DNA of 64,000 nt from DATGMS01 sp035303945 (GTDB lineage Bacteria > Bacteroidota > Bacteroidia > Cytophagales > Cyclobacteriaceae), in the NCBI GenBank assembly GCA_035303945.1, contig DATGQZ010000079.1, positions 1 to 64,000 of the forward strand, read 5' to 3'. The notes beneath the pieces were generated by a model. The model had not been told where the DNA came from and ran no database searches. It saw only the letters and a list, made by a program, of their open reading frames with translations. Positions within the stretch are counted from its first letter, which is position 1. Each line of letters starts with the position of its first letter. Positions 36,253-46,500 of the stretch are shown here, in pieces. The position numbers were made by a program, and so were the translations under genes.

Positions 36253-39200
36253 TTAGGACTTTACCTTTTCTTCAACCCATTTTCTGGCATTAACTAAGGC
36301 TTCTACCCAAGGAGTTATTTCCTCATTTTCCCTTCCCGCTACATAATGTGGCCAATTCCAAGGCGCCAAAGAGCGTTCAATATGAGGCATGATGGCCAAA
36401 TGTCTGCCGTCATCTGAGGCAATACCGGCTACAGCATGGGCAGAGCCGTTTGGATTACCGGGGTAGGCGGCATAGCTATAGGTCATGCCAATGTGGTAGT
36501 TTTCTTTGTCTTTTGGGAAGTAGAATTTTCCTTCACCATGAGCTATCCAAACCCCTAGGCGCTGTCCTGACAAAGAACTGAACATTACCGTATTATTCTC
36601 AGGTATATCCACGTTGACAAAGGCGGATTCGAATTTGTGGCTGTCGTTGTGCTGCATCTTTGGTTTTTCCTCATGGCTTGGGGTAACTAATCCCAATTCA
36701 ACCATGAGCTGGCAGCCGTTGCATACTCCTAGGCTCAAGGTATCCTCCCGGCCATAGAAATTATCCAAAGCTTGCTTGGCTTTCTCATTGTAAAGGAAAG
36801 CACCTGCCCAGCCTTTGGCAGAACCAAGAACGTCGGAGTTGGAGAATCCGCCTACAAAAACAATCATATTGACGTCTTCCAGATTTTCTCTGCCGGAAAT
36901 GAGATCCGTCATATGTACATCCTTCACGTCAAATCCTGCCAACCAAAGGGCATAAGCCATTTCTCTGTCTCCGTTGACTCCTTTTTCTCGAATGATGGCA
37001 GCTTTGACGCCTGTTTCGTGCTGACGGAACGGATCTAAGCCAAAAGCATTATAGGTACCCTTCCATTGAGGAGCAAACTTATAAGATAGGGGTTGGCTCT
37101 TGTAGTTGTTAAAACGGTCAAGTGCGAGCTGTTTTCCACTTTGTTTTTGATCCAAAAGGTAAGACGACTTATACCAAATGTCACGATGTTCTGGAATATC
37201 CAACATGATATCCAACCCATTGAGAGTGACTTTGGCATCCTGCGTGACCTCTGCAATCACCAAATAGTCTACGCCTGCTTGATCCAGAAGAGTCTTCACC
37301 GCCTGTTCCGCCTTTACTTGAACGACAACACCGGGGTTTTCTGCAAAAAGAGCCTTAATTGGGTCAGGTTCGTCAAGTTTGTTGATCTTTACTGATAAGC
37401 CGGTCGCTTCAGTAGGAAAGGCCATTTCCAACAAGGTGGTGATCAAGCCGCCTGCAGAAATATCATGCCCAGCCAATACGTGACCTTCTTTGATCAATTG
37501 CTGAACAGCTTCAAAGGCTGCGGTAAAATACGCACTATCTGCCACGGTAGGCGGTTCGTTGCCTATTCTATTCACCACTTGCGCGAAACTACTGCCACCG
37601 AGACTGGCCTTGTGCTTTGAAAAATCTATATAATACAGCTTGCTGCCACTCACCGGCTTTAGATCAGCCCCTACTACTTGTTTGATGTCAGCACAATTCG
37701 CTATGCTCGATATAATTACTGTGCCTGGCGCATAAACTGTTTCACCGTTGGGGTATTTTTGTGTCATGGACAGCGAGTCTTTACCCGTTGGTATATTGAT
37801 GCCCAGTTCAATCGCGAATTCACTTACAGCCTTTACAGCTCTGTATAAACGATCATTTTCGCCTGGGTTTTTTGCGGGCCACATCCAGTTGGCACTTAAT
37901 GAAACGCCTTTCAAGCCATGCTCTAAAGGAGCCCACACCAAATTTGTCAAAGCCTCAGCAATTGCCAATCTGGAACCGGCTTCTGGGCTAGCCAAGGCAG
38001 CCACCGGAGCATGACCAATGGAGGTAGCAATGCCTTTGGTTCCCGTGTAGTCTATGGCCATAACGGCCACGTCGTTCAGGGGTAGCTGAATAGCTCCCGT
38101 TGTCTGTTGTTTTGCAACTCTTCCGGTAACAGATCGGTCTACTTTATTAGTTAACCAATCCTTACAAGCCACGGCCTCCAGCTGAAGAACTTCCTTAATA
38201 TAGGTAGTGAGTTGTGCCTGATCATACACTACTTCTTCAAAATTGTTCTCTACCCGCTGATCTTCTAGTATCGTTTTTGGAGAACTGCCAAACAAGTGGC
38301 GTAAACTCCAGTCAATAGGCTTTTCCCCAGTAACCGAATTTTCAAATTTGAAATTCATGTCTCCAGTGGTTTCACCTACTACGTAGAAGGGAGCTCTTTC
38401 TCTTTCAGAGATTTTTTGTAACCTGGGCACGTCTTTTTCATGTAACACCAATCCCATTCTTTCTTGGGATTCATTACCTACGATCTCTTTGGCCGACAAT
38501 GTAGGGTCGCCTACAGGAAGTTTATCCAGGTGGATGGTGCCACCTGTTTCTTCCACAAGTTCCGACAGACAGTTTAAATGTCCGCCGGCACCGTGATCGT
38601 GTATAGAGATAATGGGGTTGTCATTGCTTTCAGCCATGGCACGAATGACATTGGCAACCCTTTTTTGCATTTCAGGATTGGATCGCTGAATGGCATTAAG
38701 TTCGATGGCATTGCTGAACTCCCCAGTATTCACAGAAGATACTGCTCCTCCACCCATACCGATCCTATAATTATCACCGCCCATGACAATTACCTGATCC
38801 CCTTGAGCAGGTTTGTTTTTCAGACTGTATTGGGAACGGGTAAAACCTACACCTCCCGCTTGCATGATTACTTTGTCAAAGCCGTATTGCTTATCTCCTT
38901 CCTTATGTTCGAAAGTCAACACACTTCCACAGATCAACGGCTGGCCGAATTTGTTGCCAAAATCGCTGGCTCCATTGGAGGCTTTAATCAGGATGTCCAT
39001 AGGCGTTTGGTAAAGCCATTTTCTTTCTTCCACATCTTTTTCCCAGGATCTTCCCGCCTCTGAACGGGAGTAAGAAGTCATATATACAGCTGTACCAGCC
39101 AAAGGGATAGAGGCAGTACCCCCAGCTAAGCGATCACGAATTTCTCCTCCCGAACCGGTAGCCGCACCATTAAAGGGTTCGACAGTAGTAGGGAAGTTGT

Positions 39201-39939
39201 GGGTTTCTGCTTTCAGTGAAATAACAGTATCGATAGGCTCAGCACTAAAGAAATCCGCCTGTTCTTGCGTTTTGGGGGCAAATTGCTGTGCTTTTGGGCC
39301 GCTGATAAAAGCCACATTGTCTTTATAAGCGGAAACAATGTAGTTGGGATTCTTAACGGAAGTGTTTTTGATCAGCTGGAATAAGCTGCTTTCTTTCACC
39401 TCTCCATCTATTATGAAGGTGCCATTAAAAATTTTATGCCTGCAGTGCTCGGAGTTGACTTGGCTAAATCCGAAAACCTCACTGTCAGTAAGCGGTCTGC
39501 CCAATTCTTTGCTGACGCTCTCGAGGTATTCTATTTCTTCTTTGCTTAAAGCTAATCCTTCAGCTTCGCTATAGGCTTCAATGTCCTGGATCTGCTGTAC
39601 GGATTCTGGCTGAATATCTATGTGAAATATATCCTGATCTAAGCCATGATATACGGCTTGGAGCATGGGGTCTATAGAGAGCCCCTCCGTTTTAAGATAA
39701 AATTCCTCGATTCGGGAAATGCCCTCAATTCCCATATTATGAGTGATTTCTACCGCATTCGTGGACCAGGGCGTGATCATTTCTTTCCTTGGGCCTACAA
39801 ATTCACCACTTACCTTTAACTGGTTGACAAGACTGCCGCTAAAAAGCCATTTCAACTTGGCGATGGTTTGGTCAGTAAGTCGGTGGGCGGTTTCTAGAGC
39901 GTAAATTTTTTCCGGGGAAGGTTGGAAAAAGAAGATCAT
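36253..39939 (-). CDS. purL: Phosphoribosylformylglycinamidine synthase PurL (large, single-chain)
   Basis: This is the fourth step of purine synthesis, converting FGAR and glutamine to FGAM with ATP. The 1228-residue protein is the long form. The N-terminal PurS-like part is followed by two AIRS-type halves (SQVNSEHCRHKIFNG and the ATP-binding GSGGEIRDR region) and a C-terminal glutamine amidotransferase with nucleophile Cys1073 in LGVCNGCQ and the His/Glu pair near the end in PHIERS. It stands alone, so other pur genes lie elsewhere. The preceding intergenic region contains a -7 element. Confidence 0.97.
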   Translation of the reverse strand: MIFFFQPSPEKIYALETAHRLTDQTIAKLKWLFSGSLVNQLKVSGEFVGPRKEMITPWSTNAVEITHNMGIEGISRIEEFYLKTEGLSIDPMLQAVYHGLDQDIFHIDIQPESVQQIQDIEAYSEAEGLALSKEEIEYLESVSKELGRPLTDSEVFGFSQVNSEHCRHKIFNGTFIIDGEVKESSLFQLIKNTSVKNPNYIVSAYKDNVAFISGPKAQQFAPKTQEQADFFSAEPIDTVISLKAETHNFPTTVEPFNGAATGSGGEIRDRLAGGTASIPLAGTAVYMTSYSRSEAGRSWEKDVEERKWLYQTPMDILIKASNGASDFGNKFGQPLICGSVLTFEHKEGDKQYGFDKVIMQAGGVGFTRSQYSLKNKPAQGDQVIVMGGDNYRIGMGGGAVSSVNTGEFSNAIELNAIQRSNPEMQKRVANVIRAMAESNDNPIISIHDHGAGGHLNCLSELVEETGGTIHLDKLPVGDPTLSAKEIVGNESQERMGLVLHEKDVPRLQKISERERAPFYVVGETTGDMNFKFENSVTGEKPIDWSLRHLFGSSPKTILEDQRVENNFEEVVYDQAQLTTYIKEVLQLEAVACKDWLTNKVDRSVTGRVAKQQTTGAIQLPLNDVAVMAIDYTGTKGIATSIGHAPVAALASPEAGSRLAIAEALTNLVWAPLEHGLKGVSLSANWMWPAKNPGENDRLYRAVKAVSEFAIELGINIPTGKDSLSMTQKYPNGETVYAPGTVIISSIANCADIKQVVGADLKPVSGSKLYYIDFSKHKASLGGSSFAQVVNRIGNEPPTVADSAYFTAAFEAVQQLIKEGHVLAGHDISAGGLITTLLEMAFPTEATGLSVKINKLDEPDPIKALFAENPGVVVQVKAEQAVKTLLDQAGVDYLVIAEVTQDAKVTLNGLDIMLDIPEHRDIWYKSSYLLDQKQSGKQLALDRFNNYKSQPLSYKFAPQWKGTYNAFGLDPFRQHETGVKAAIIREKGVNGDREMAYALWLAGFDVKDVHMTDLISGRENLEDVNMIVFVGGFSNSDVLGSAKGWAGAFLYNEKAKQALDNFYGREDTLSLGVCNGCQLMVELGLVTPSHEEKPKMQHNDSHKFESAFVNVDIPENNTVMFSSLSGQRLGVWIAHGEGKFYFPKDKENYHIGMTYSYAAYPGNPNGSAHAVAGIASDDGRHLAIMPHIERSLAPWNWPHYVAGRENEEITPWVEALVNARKWVEEKVKS

Positions 39940-39973
39940 ATGCTTTTATGTTCGATGGCTATGAAATAAGGAG

Positions 39974-39981
39974 CAAAGGTA
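39974..39981 (-). promoter_or_regulatory. -7 promoter element for purL
   Basis: The minus strand reads TACCTTTG, an exact TAnnTTTG match, 34 bases before the ATG. No CAA (TTG on the minus strand) lies at the correct upstream distance. Confidence 0.4.
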
Positions 39982-40049
39982 AGCAAATGCTACTAAAGAT
40001 TGCGTGAATTATCCTTTTCAAAACGCTTTTTTCAAAGTCTTCTGGAATA

Positions 40050-40098
40050 CTGTCCGATATTGTTCCCTAAAGAACATTTTTTGCTCGATATCGGACAG
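40050..40098. repeat. 11-bp inverted repeat enclosing a 5-bp inverted repeat
   Basis: CTGTCCGATAT (40050-40060) pairs perfectly with ATATCGGACAG (40088-40098). Inside the 27-base interval TGTTC (40061-40065) pairs with GAACA (40072-40076). It lies upstream of the purL -7 box, so it is not a terminator of purL. Confidence 0.8.
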
Positions 40099-40105
40099 CT
40101 AGTGC

Positions 40106-40121
40106 CCATTAATTTTAATGG
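40106..40121. repeat. 16-base palindrome CCATTAA-TT-TTAATGG
   Basis: A perfect 7-bp inverted repeat separated by two bases, directly after the 11-bp inverted repeat. Its size fits a binding site for a dimeric regulator. Confidence 0.6.
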
Positions 40122-40302
40122 CAGACCCGCGGAAGAAAATAGTTGTATTTTTTAGCCACTAAAAATAGGTGTTAGTGATGGTGTTGGCCATATTTTGTCA
40201 CACCTTAATCAGCGAAAATAAATTTTCTAACCACTCTAAAGATAAGAATATAAATTTGCTTCCCGGCTGTATCTTAGAGTCTTTAAAAAAATATTTGCCA
40301 AA

Positions 40303-40346
40303 AAAACTACGGAAACTATTGAAATATGTAAAGTTTCCGTAGTTTT
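40303..40346. promoter_or_regulatory. 15-bp perfect inverted repeat upstream of tetR
   Basis: AAAACTACGGAAACT (40303-40317) pairs with AGTTTCCGTAGTTTT (40332-40346) around a 14-base interval and ends 25 bases before the tetR start. No rightward gene precedes it, so a terminator role is unlikely. It may be the operator of the TetR protein or an attenuator for the efflux operon. Confidence 0.6.
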
Positions 40347-40371
40347 ATGGCTTGATTATGAATAGTAACAT

Positions 40372-40968
40372 GTGGAGTTGAGAGAAAAGATTATTGATGT
40401 AGCCACAGGTTTGTTTCGGCTTATGGGTGTCAAAGCCGTTACTATGGATGATATCGCCCGTCAGGCCGGTGTCTCCAAAAAAACAATTTATCAGGAATTT
40501 GAAGATAAAGGGGCATTGGTTTATGAGGTTTTTGCTGCTTTTCTCCAGCGGGAGGAAGATGTTTTGGCGAGGATCATCAAAGAAGAAGATAACGTTATTC
40601 AGCACTTTGTCAGGGTGTCTAAATTTATGCGGGAGCAGTACTCCGGTATGAACCCTTTAATCCTGAATGAAATCAAGCGTTACTACCCTAAATCATGGAA
40701 GCGGTTTGAAGCCTTTAAGAATGGAATGGCTTTAAGCATCATGGTTGATGTGCTAAAGCGGGGTAAGGAGGCAGGTTATTTTAGGCCGGAGATTGATGTG
40801 GAGATTCTGGCGATGTTACGTTTAGAACAGATAGCTTTTGACTTTAGATCACTTCCCTCAGCCGCTCATTTTGATATGGTGGAATTGCAGCTTGAACTAT
40901 TTGATCATTTTATTCATGGCATACTGACCGAGAAAGGGAGGCAGGCCTATCTGAGTGAGTCTATTTAA
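40372..40968 (+). CDS. TetR/AcrR-family regulator of the efflux operon
   Basis: The 198-residue protein has a TetR HTH at 12-47 (VTMDDIARQAGVSKKTIYQEF) and a helical ligand-binding part. The start appears to be GTG at 40372, giving MELREKIIDVATGLF; the ATG two bases before is out of frame and stops after three codons. The tolC-like gene begins 11 bases after its stop, so it is co-transcribed with the RND pump and probably autoregulated. The 15-bp inverted repeat just upstream is a natural candidate operator. Confidence 0.88.
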   Translation: MELREKIIDVATGLFRLMGVKAVTMDDIARQAGVSKKTIYQEFEDKGALVYEVFAAFLQREEDVLARIIKEEDNVIQHFVRVSKFMREQYSGMNPLILNEIKRYYPKSWKRFEAFKNGMALSIMVDVLKRGKEAGYFRPEIDVEILAMLRLEQIAFDFRSLPSAAHFDMVELQLELFDHFIHGILTEKGRQAYLSESI

Positions 40969-40979
40969 TAGAAGCCATT

Positions 40980-42329
40980 ATGAATGTACTTATTAGATCC
41001 CTTGTATTTATAGCGCTCATTTTATCTTCAGCAAATCTAGCCAAAGGGCAAGAAATCCCTAAGATCACTTTAGAAGAAAGCATAGACTTTGCGCTTCAAA
41101 ATAATGTGCTCGTCAAAAATGCGCAATTGGCCATTGCTGCCAGCAAAGCCACGGTAGGTGAGACAACTGCCCAAGGCTTGCCTCAGATTACCGGTAATGT
41201 GGATATCAACAAAAATCTGATTGTTCCCTCACAACCTTTCCCTGCTATCTTTTTTGATCCAGAGGCGCAAGAGGGGGAATTTATCGCAGTACAATTTTCC
41301 CCAGAGTATAGCGGCAACTTAGGAGTGACAGTCAATCAGATGATTTTCAATGGATCTTATTTTGTTGGGCTACAGGCCGCAAAGACCTATAGACAACTGG
41401 CTGAATTGGATAAAGTCAAAACAGAATTGGATGTTATTGAAAATGTGAAGAAAGCATATTATTCCGTGTTAGTGAGTCAGGAGAGGGAAGAGCTGGTGCA
41501 GGCCAATTTAAGCCGAATGGACACCTTGTTAAAGGAAACCAGCGTGATGTTCGAAACTGGATTTGCGGAAAAAATCGATGTTTCCCGCGTACAGGTTCAA
41601 TACAATAACTTAAAAACCGAGTTGGAAAAGGCGCGGTCCGCCACCACCATCAGTTTGAATTTGCTGAAGTTGCAGATGGGCATGGATGTCAGTCAGCCGC
41701 TGACGTTGGCAGAAAACATAGAGGATCTTGACGAAGTCTTTGATGTAGCGCCATTATTGGAGGAGAAGGGGATGAGGCGTATAGAGCTGGATCAGCTCCA
41801 GACCAACTTAGATTTGGCCCGGTTGGATTTGAAAAACAACACTTCCCAATATCTTCCTCGGATTGATGCCAACCTTAGCTACAGTCGTTTGGGCTTTGGA
41901 GGAAGCTTGAAGCAGATATTCAATTCTGAATGGTTCCCAGGCTCTGTTCTCGGGGTGTCCTTGGAGATCCCAATTTTCGACGGCTTGGCCAAAAGCTATC
42001 GCATTCAACAGAATCGGGTGCAGATCAAGCAGTTCCAAAATCAGCTGTATGATCAGGAGCAGCGTGTCGTCAGTGAGGAAGCAGAGGCCCGAGCAAATCT
42101 GCAGAACAGCTTAAGCGCTTTGAGGGCACAATTAGACAACCGCGAACTGGCAATGGAAGTTTTTAGGACTACCAAGATCAAATACCAAGAAGGTGTAGGC
42201 TCCAACTTCGAAGTGGTGGAAGCGGACGCTGCGCTTAAGGAAGCCGAAACGAATTATTACGCTGCATTGTATGATGCTTTAATAGCGCGGGTTGATCTAG
42301 AGAAGGCACTGGGAATTCTTGCTAAGTAA
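40980..42329 (+). CDS. TolC-family outer-membrane efflux protein
   Basis: The 449-residue protein has a signal peptide ending near ANLAKGQ (about 24) and the two repeats of the outer-membrane efflux fold: ITLEESIDFALQNN opening the first and long alpha-helical stretches around 180-240 and 350-440 (for example YQEGVGSNFEVVEADAAL, a classical TolC signature). It forms the exit duct of the pump. Downstream is a lipoprotein adaptor after 86 bases, then the RND permease. Confidence 0.92.
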   Translation: MNVLIRSLVFIALILSSANLAKGQEIPKITLEESIDFALQNNVLVKNAQLAIAASKATVGETTAQGLPQITGNVDINKNLIVPSQPFPAIFFDPEAQEGEFIAVQFSPEYSGNLGVTVNQMIFNGSYFVGLQAAKTYRQLAELDKVKTELDVIENVKKAYYSVLVSQEREELVQANLSRMDTLLKETSVMFETGFAEKIDVSRVQVQYNNLKTELEKARSATTISLNLLKLQMGMDVSQPLTLAENIEDLDEVFDVAPLLEEKGMRRIELDQLQTNLDLARLDLKNNTSQYLPRIDANLSYSRLGFGGSLKQIFNSEWFPGSVLGVSLEIPIFDGLAKSYRIQQNRVQIKQFQNQLYDQEQRVVSEEAEARANLQNSLSALRAQLDNRELAMEVFRTTKIKYQEGVGSNFEVVEADAALKEAETNYYAALYDALIARVDLEKALGILAK

Positions 42330-42415
42330 CCTTGAATTAATTAACGTATGGGCCATCAGGGCCAATGATTTCGTGTTTGTCAGTACATCTGTTTTCAGAC
42401 AAAATTACCAAACCT

Positions 42416-43552
42416 ATGAAAATCCATTTTAAATTTTTGTCCTACCCTTTAATGATTTTCCTCGTCTCATGCGGCGCGCAAGGAGGCGACGACTTGGAAA
42501 ACAAGAAAGTTGAGTTGAAGCAATACAAGGATGAAGCGGCTGCGCTTAACGCTAAAATAGAAGCTTTGGAGCAAGAAATTGCGGCTCTGGATACTGGTTT
42601 TGCCCATGATCAGCGAAAGACTATGCTCGTCACTACCACCCCCGTGCAATTAGGGGATTTTGCCCATTACATTGAAGTGACCGGTGCCGTGTTATCTAAG
42701 AAAAATGTCAACATTAGCGCGGAGGTGGCCGGTAGGGTGTTAAATATCAAGGCAGTAGAGGGTATGCATGTGAGAAGGGGTGAGGTATTGGCAGAAGTGG
42801 ATACAGAAGCAATAGATCGAAATATTGAAGAGGTAGAAAAGCAGCTGGAATTGGCCAACATCATATTCGAAAAGCAAAAACGGCTTTGGGATCAGCAGAT
42901 AGGCACCGAGGTTCAGTTTCTGGAGGCAAAAAATCGCAAAGAAATATTGGAAAAAAGCTTGGCTTCAGTGTCTACGCAGCGTGATAAAGCTACCATTAAG
43001 GCACCTTTCGACGGCACCGTTGAGGCGGTCAATGTACGATTGGGTGAAATGGTTCAGCCGGGGACGCCGGTTGTCAATTTTGTAGGAGAGAGCGATTTAT
43101 ACATTGAAGGGGACCTATCCGAGCGCTACGTGGGCTCCGTTGAGCGGGGAGATTCGGTGCAGGTAAAATTCCCTTCCCTGAACAAGGACATTGCCACCCG
43201 AATAACGGCTGTGGGCGGTGTAATCGACCCCAATAACCGAACTTTTAAAATAGAGGCGTTTTTACCGCAGTCGGCAAAAGCCAAACCTAATATGGTGGCC
43301 GTTATTCGGATCAAAGATTATGAAAACAAAGGTGCTGTCACAGTACCTACCAACCTGATCCTTCAGGACAATGAAGGCGAGTATGTCTTTATTGTACAAA
43401 ACAATGCTGCCAAAAAAGCCTATATCAAAAGAGGTCTGACCTACCAGGGAAAGACAGAAATATTGGAAGGTTTAAAAGGCGATGAGGTTTTGGTGGAAAA
43501 AGGTTTTAGGGATGTAAGCGAAAATATGCGGATCAATACCGTTCAAAACTAA
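42416..43552 (+). CDS. RND efflux periplasmic adaptor lipoprotein
   Basis: The 378-residue protein begins with a signal and lipobox LVS-Cys19, so it is anchored by lipid to the inner membrane. A coiled coil follows at about 28-60, then lipoyl-like (EVAGRVLNIKAVEGMHVRRGEVL), helical hairpin (around 140-195) and beta-barrel domains (ATIKAPFDGTVEAVNVRLGEM). An in-frame ATG at 42365 would put a polar stretch before the signal, so I chose 42416. It links the permease to the TolC-like exit duct. Confidence 0.92.
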   Translation: MKIHFKFLSYPLMIFLVSCGAQGGDDLENKKVELKQYKDEAAALNAKIEALEQEIAALDTGFAHDQRKTMLVTTTPVQLGDFAHYIEVTGAVLSKKNVNISAEVAGRVLNIKAVEGMHVRRGEVLAEVDTEAIDRNIEEVEKQLELANIIFEKQKRLWDQQIGTEVQFLEAKNRKEILEKSLASVSTQRDKATIKAPFDGTVEAVNVRLGEMVQPGTPVVNFVGESDLYIEGDLSERYVGSVERGDSVQVKFPSLNKDIATRITAVGGVIDPNNRTFKIEAFLPQSAKAKPNMVAVIRIKDYENKGAVTVPTNLILQDNEGEYVFIVQNNAAKKAYIKRGLTYQGKTEILEGLKGDEVLVEKGFRDVSENMRINTVQN

Positions 43553-43555
43553 GTT

Positions 43556-46500
43556 ATGGCACTACAAGAGCAGGAAAATAACGACAAGAAAGTGACCAGA
43601 GAATTTGGGCTCACGTCATTTTCTGTAGATAATAGCACCAGCGTGGTGATCCTGGCCTTGATCATCGCGGCACTTGGGATATTGGCCTATAGAACAATGC
43701 CTAAGGAAAGTTTTCCAGAGATTGTCATTCCCACCGTGTATATCGGTACGGCCTATCCTGGGAATTCTCCTGTGGATATGGAAAACTTGATTACGCGGCC
43801 AATAGAAAAGGAACTTCAGGGAATCAATGACATAAAGGACATTCGTTCTACTTCTGTGCAGGATTATTCCTCCATTGTGGTAGAATTTAATCCCAATGTA
43901 GATATCGCAAAAGCCTTGCAGGATGTTAAAGATGCAGTAGATAAGGCGAAAAGCGAATTGCCTACAGATCTTGATCAAGATCCGGATGTTCTGGAGATCA
44001 ATACCTCTGATTTCCCCATCATGAATGTCAACATATCAGGGGATTATCCTGAGGAAGAGCTCAAGGAATATGCAGAATATTTGGAAGACGAAATAGAGAA
44101 GCTTCCTGAGATTTCCAAGGCAGATTTGGGTGGTACCATCGAGCGGGAAATCCGCATTGATGCCAACCTTTACCAGATGGAGGCAATGGGGGTTAGCTTT
44201 TCTGATATTGCTGATGCTGTAGGTGCAGAAAACATTACCATGTCCGGAGGTAATATCCTGTCAGGTGATTTCCGCCGATCACTCCGGATTACTGGTGAGT
44301 TTGAGGACCCTAGTCAGATCGAGGATGTGATCGTCAAAATCGAAAACAACAAGATTGTCTACCTCAGGGATGTGGCTACGGTGACCGATACTTTTAAGGA
44401 AAGGGAAAGTTATGCAAGGAGCAGTAAGCTGCCAGTTGTGACGGTAAATGTGGTCAAAAGAAGCGGCGAAAATTTATTGGATGCAGCGGATAAAATTAAA
44501 GCCATCATTGAGCGTACACAGGGAAACAGATTTCCTGACGATCTAAGGGTGGAGATCACCAATGATCAGTCTAAATATACACGGGCTGAGGTGGATAACC
44601 TTGAAAACAGTATTATATCCGGGGTGATCCTCGTAGTGTTGGTGTTGATGTTCTTCCTTGGGTTCAGAAATGCCTTGTTTGTCGGAGTGGCTATTCCACT
44701 GTCTATGTTTATTTCTTTTTTGGTTCTTAATGCGTTTGGCATTTCTTTGAACTTTATGGTGCTCTTTTCCCTCATCCTTGCATTGGGGATGCTGGTGGAC
44801 AATGGCATTGTCGTGGTAGAGAATATTTACCGACTCATGGACGAAGGGATGTCACCCATTAGAGCCGCAAAGGAAGGCGTTGGAGAGGTAGCCTGGCCAA
44901 TCATTACTTCTACGCTCACCACGCTGTCTGCCTTTTTGCCACTGGCTTTTTGGGATGACATTATTGGAGAATTTATGAAGTTTCTCCCGATCACTTTGAT
45001 TATCGTGTTGTCGTCTTCATTGTTTGTGGCCTTGGTGATCAATCCGGTGCTGACGTCCTTGTTTATGAAGATAGAAACGGATGATGAAGAGAAGTCAAAG
45101 AAAAGGCCTTTGGTTTTGGCTATCATTACTTCCACTATGGCAATTATCTTATATATAGCAGGAGCTATTGCCTTAGGAAACATCTTCATGTTAGTGGCGG
45201 TGCTTACCGTGTTCAATATTTTCATTTTGCGGAAGGCGATTCGTTGGTTCCAAAATGTATTCCTAGTACAACTGGAAAACATGTATGAAAGGACCCTGTT
45301 GTTTGCCTTAAGGGGAAGAAAACCCTACATCTTCTTTTTTGGAACTGTGGGTCTGCTATTTTTCTCCATCATATTATTGGCGGTTAGAGCACCAAATGTT
45401 CTTTTCTTCCCCGACAACCAGCCTGCTCTGATCAACATTTTTGTAGCTCATCCTATTGGCACCGATATAGAAGCTACCAATACATTTGTGGAGCAAATGG
45501 AAGATGAGCTATTTGCCCTACTGGAACCTCACCAAGACATTGTGGAATCCCTCATTACACAAATTGGGGAGGGAACAGGGGATGATATGGATATGAACAT
45601 GGGAGCTACGCCTCACAAAGCGAAGATTACCATCAGTTTTGTAGAATATCAGTTTAGAAACGGTGTCAATACCAATAATATCATGGAGGACATCCGGGAT
45701 CTTGTAGAGCAGTATCCTGGTGTACAGATTACCGTCAACAAGCAAACCAATGGGCCGCCGGTAGGTGCCGCAATCAATATTGAATCAAGCGGAGAAGACT
45801 TTGAAGCCTTGATTGCCTTTGTATCGAAGTTACGGGAAGCCATTGCCGATTCGAACATAGAGGGGATTGAGGAGCTTAAATCCGATCTTGAATTGGGAAA
45901 TCCGGAAGTGGTGGTAAACATTAATCGGGAAAATGCCTTACGCTTTGGATTGTCTACCAGTGTGATAGCTAACGAGCTCCGCACCGCTTTGTTCGGATTG
46001 GAAGTTTCGAAATACAAAGAAGGGGAGGATGATTATCCCATCCAGCTGCGGTTGGCCGACGAGTTCAGGTACGACATCGGTGCCTTGATGAATAAGAAGA
46101 TCAACTTTATGGATAAGTTCGGAAATCAAAAATCCATACCCATATCGTCAGTTGCAGACATTCAATATGGATCTTCCTACGGATCGGTTAAGCGAAAAGA
46201 TTTGGATAAGGTGATTACCCTTTCTTCTAATGTGAATGCTGGATATAATCCCACGCTTATCAATGAACAATTAAAGGCTTTGGTGGCTAATCTTGAAATT
46301 CCTGATGGAATTGATGTGAGGTTTACCGGCGAGCAGGAGGAACAGGATAAGTCTACCGCATTCTTGGTCAATGCTTTATTTATAGCTGTTTCACTAATTT
46401 TCCTGATCATTGTCACCCAGTTTAACTCCGTCATTACCCCTTTGATTATTATGACAACAGTTGTGCTCAGTACGATTGGGGTATTCTTGGGACTGGTAAT

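Larger units (their letters stand above)
39940..40371. other. purL-tetR intergenic region with several inverted repeats
   Basis: This 432-base region separates divergent genes. It carries the purL -7 box and three inverted repeats listed separately at 40050-40098, 40106-40121 and 40303-40346. No open frame with coding character is visible. No riboswitch I know can be recognised upstream of purL. Confidence 0.6.

Noticed and set aside
36772..39574. Open frames on the plus strand inside purL
   Set aside because: All lie antisense to purL, have unlikely composition and no start signal.
39940..40100. Purine riboswitch upstream of purL
   Set aside because: The conserved loops of the known purine and related riboswitches are not present, and the dyads lie before the promoter.
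40303..40346. Terminator interpretation of the inverted repeat before tetR
   Set aside because: No gene is transcribed rightward into it; purL points the other way.
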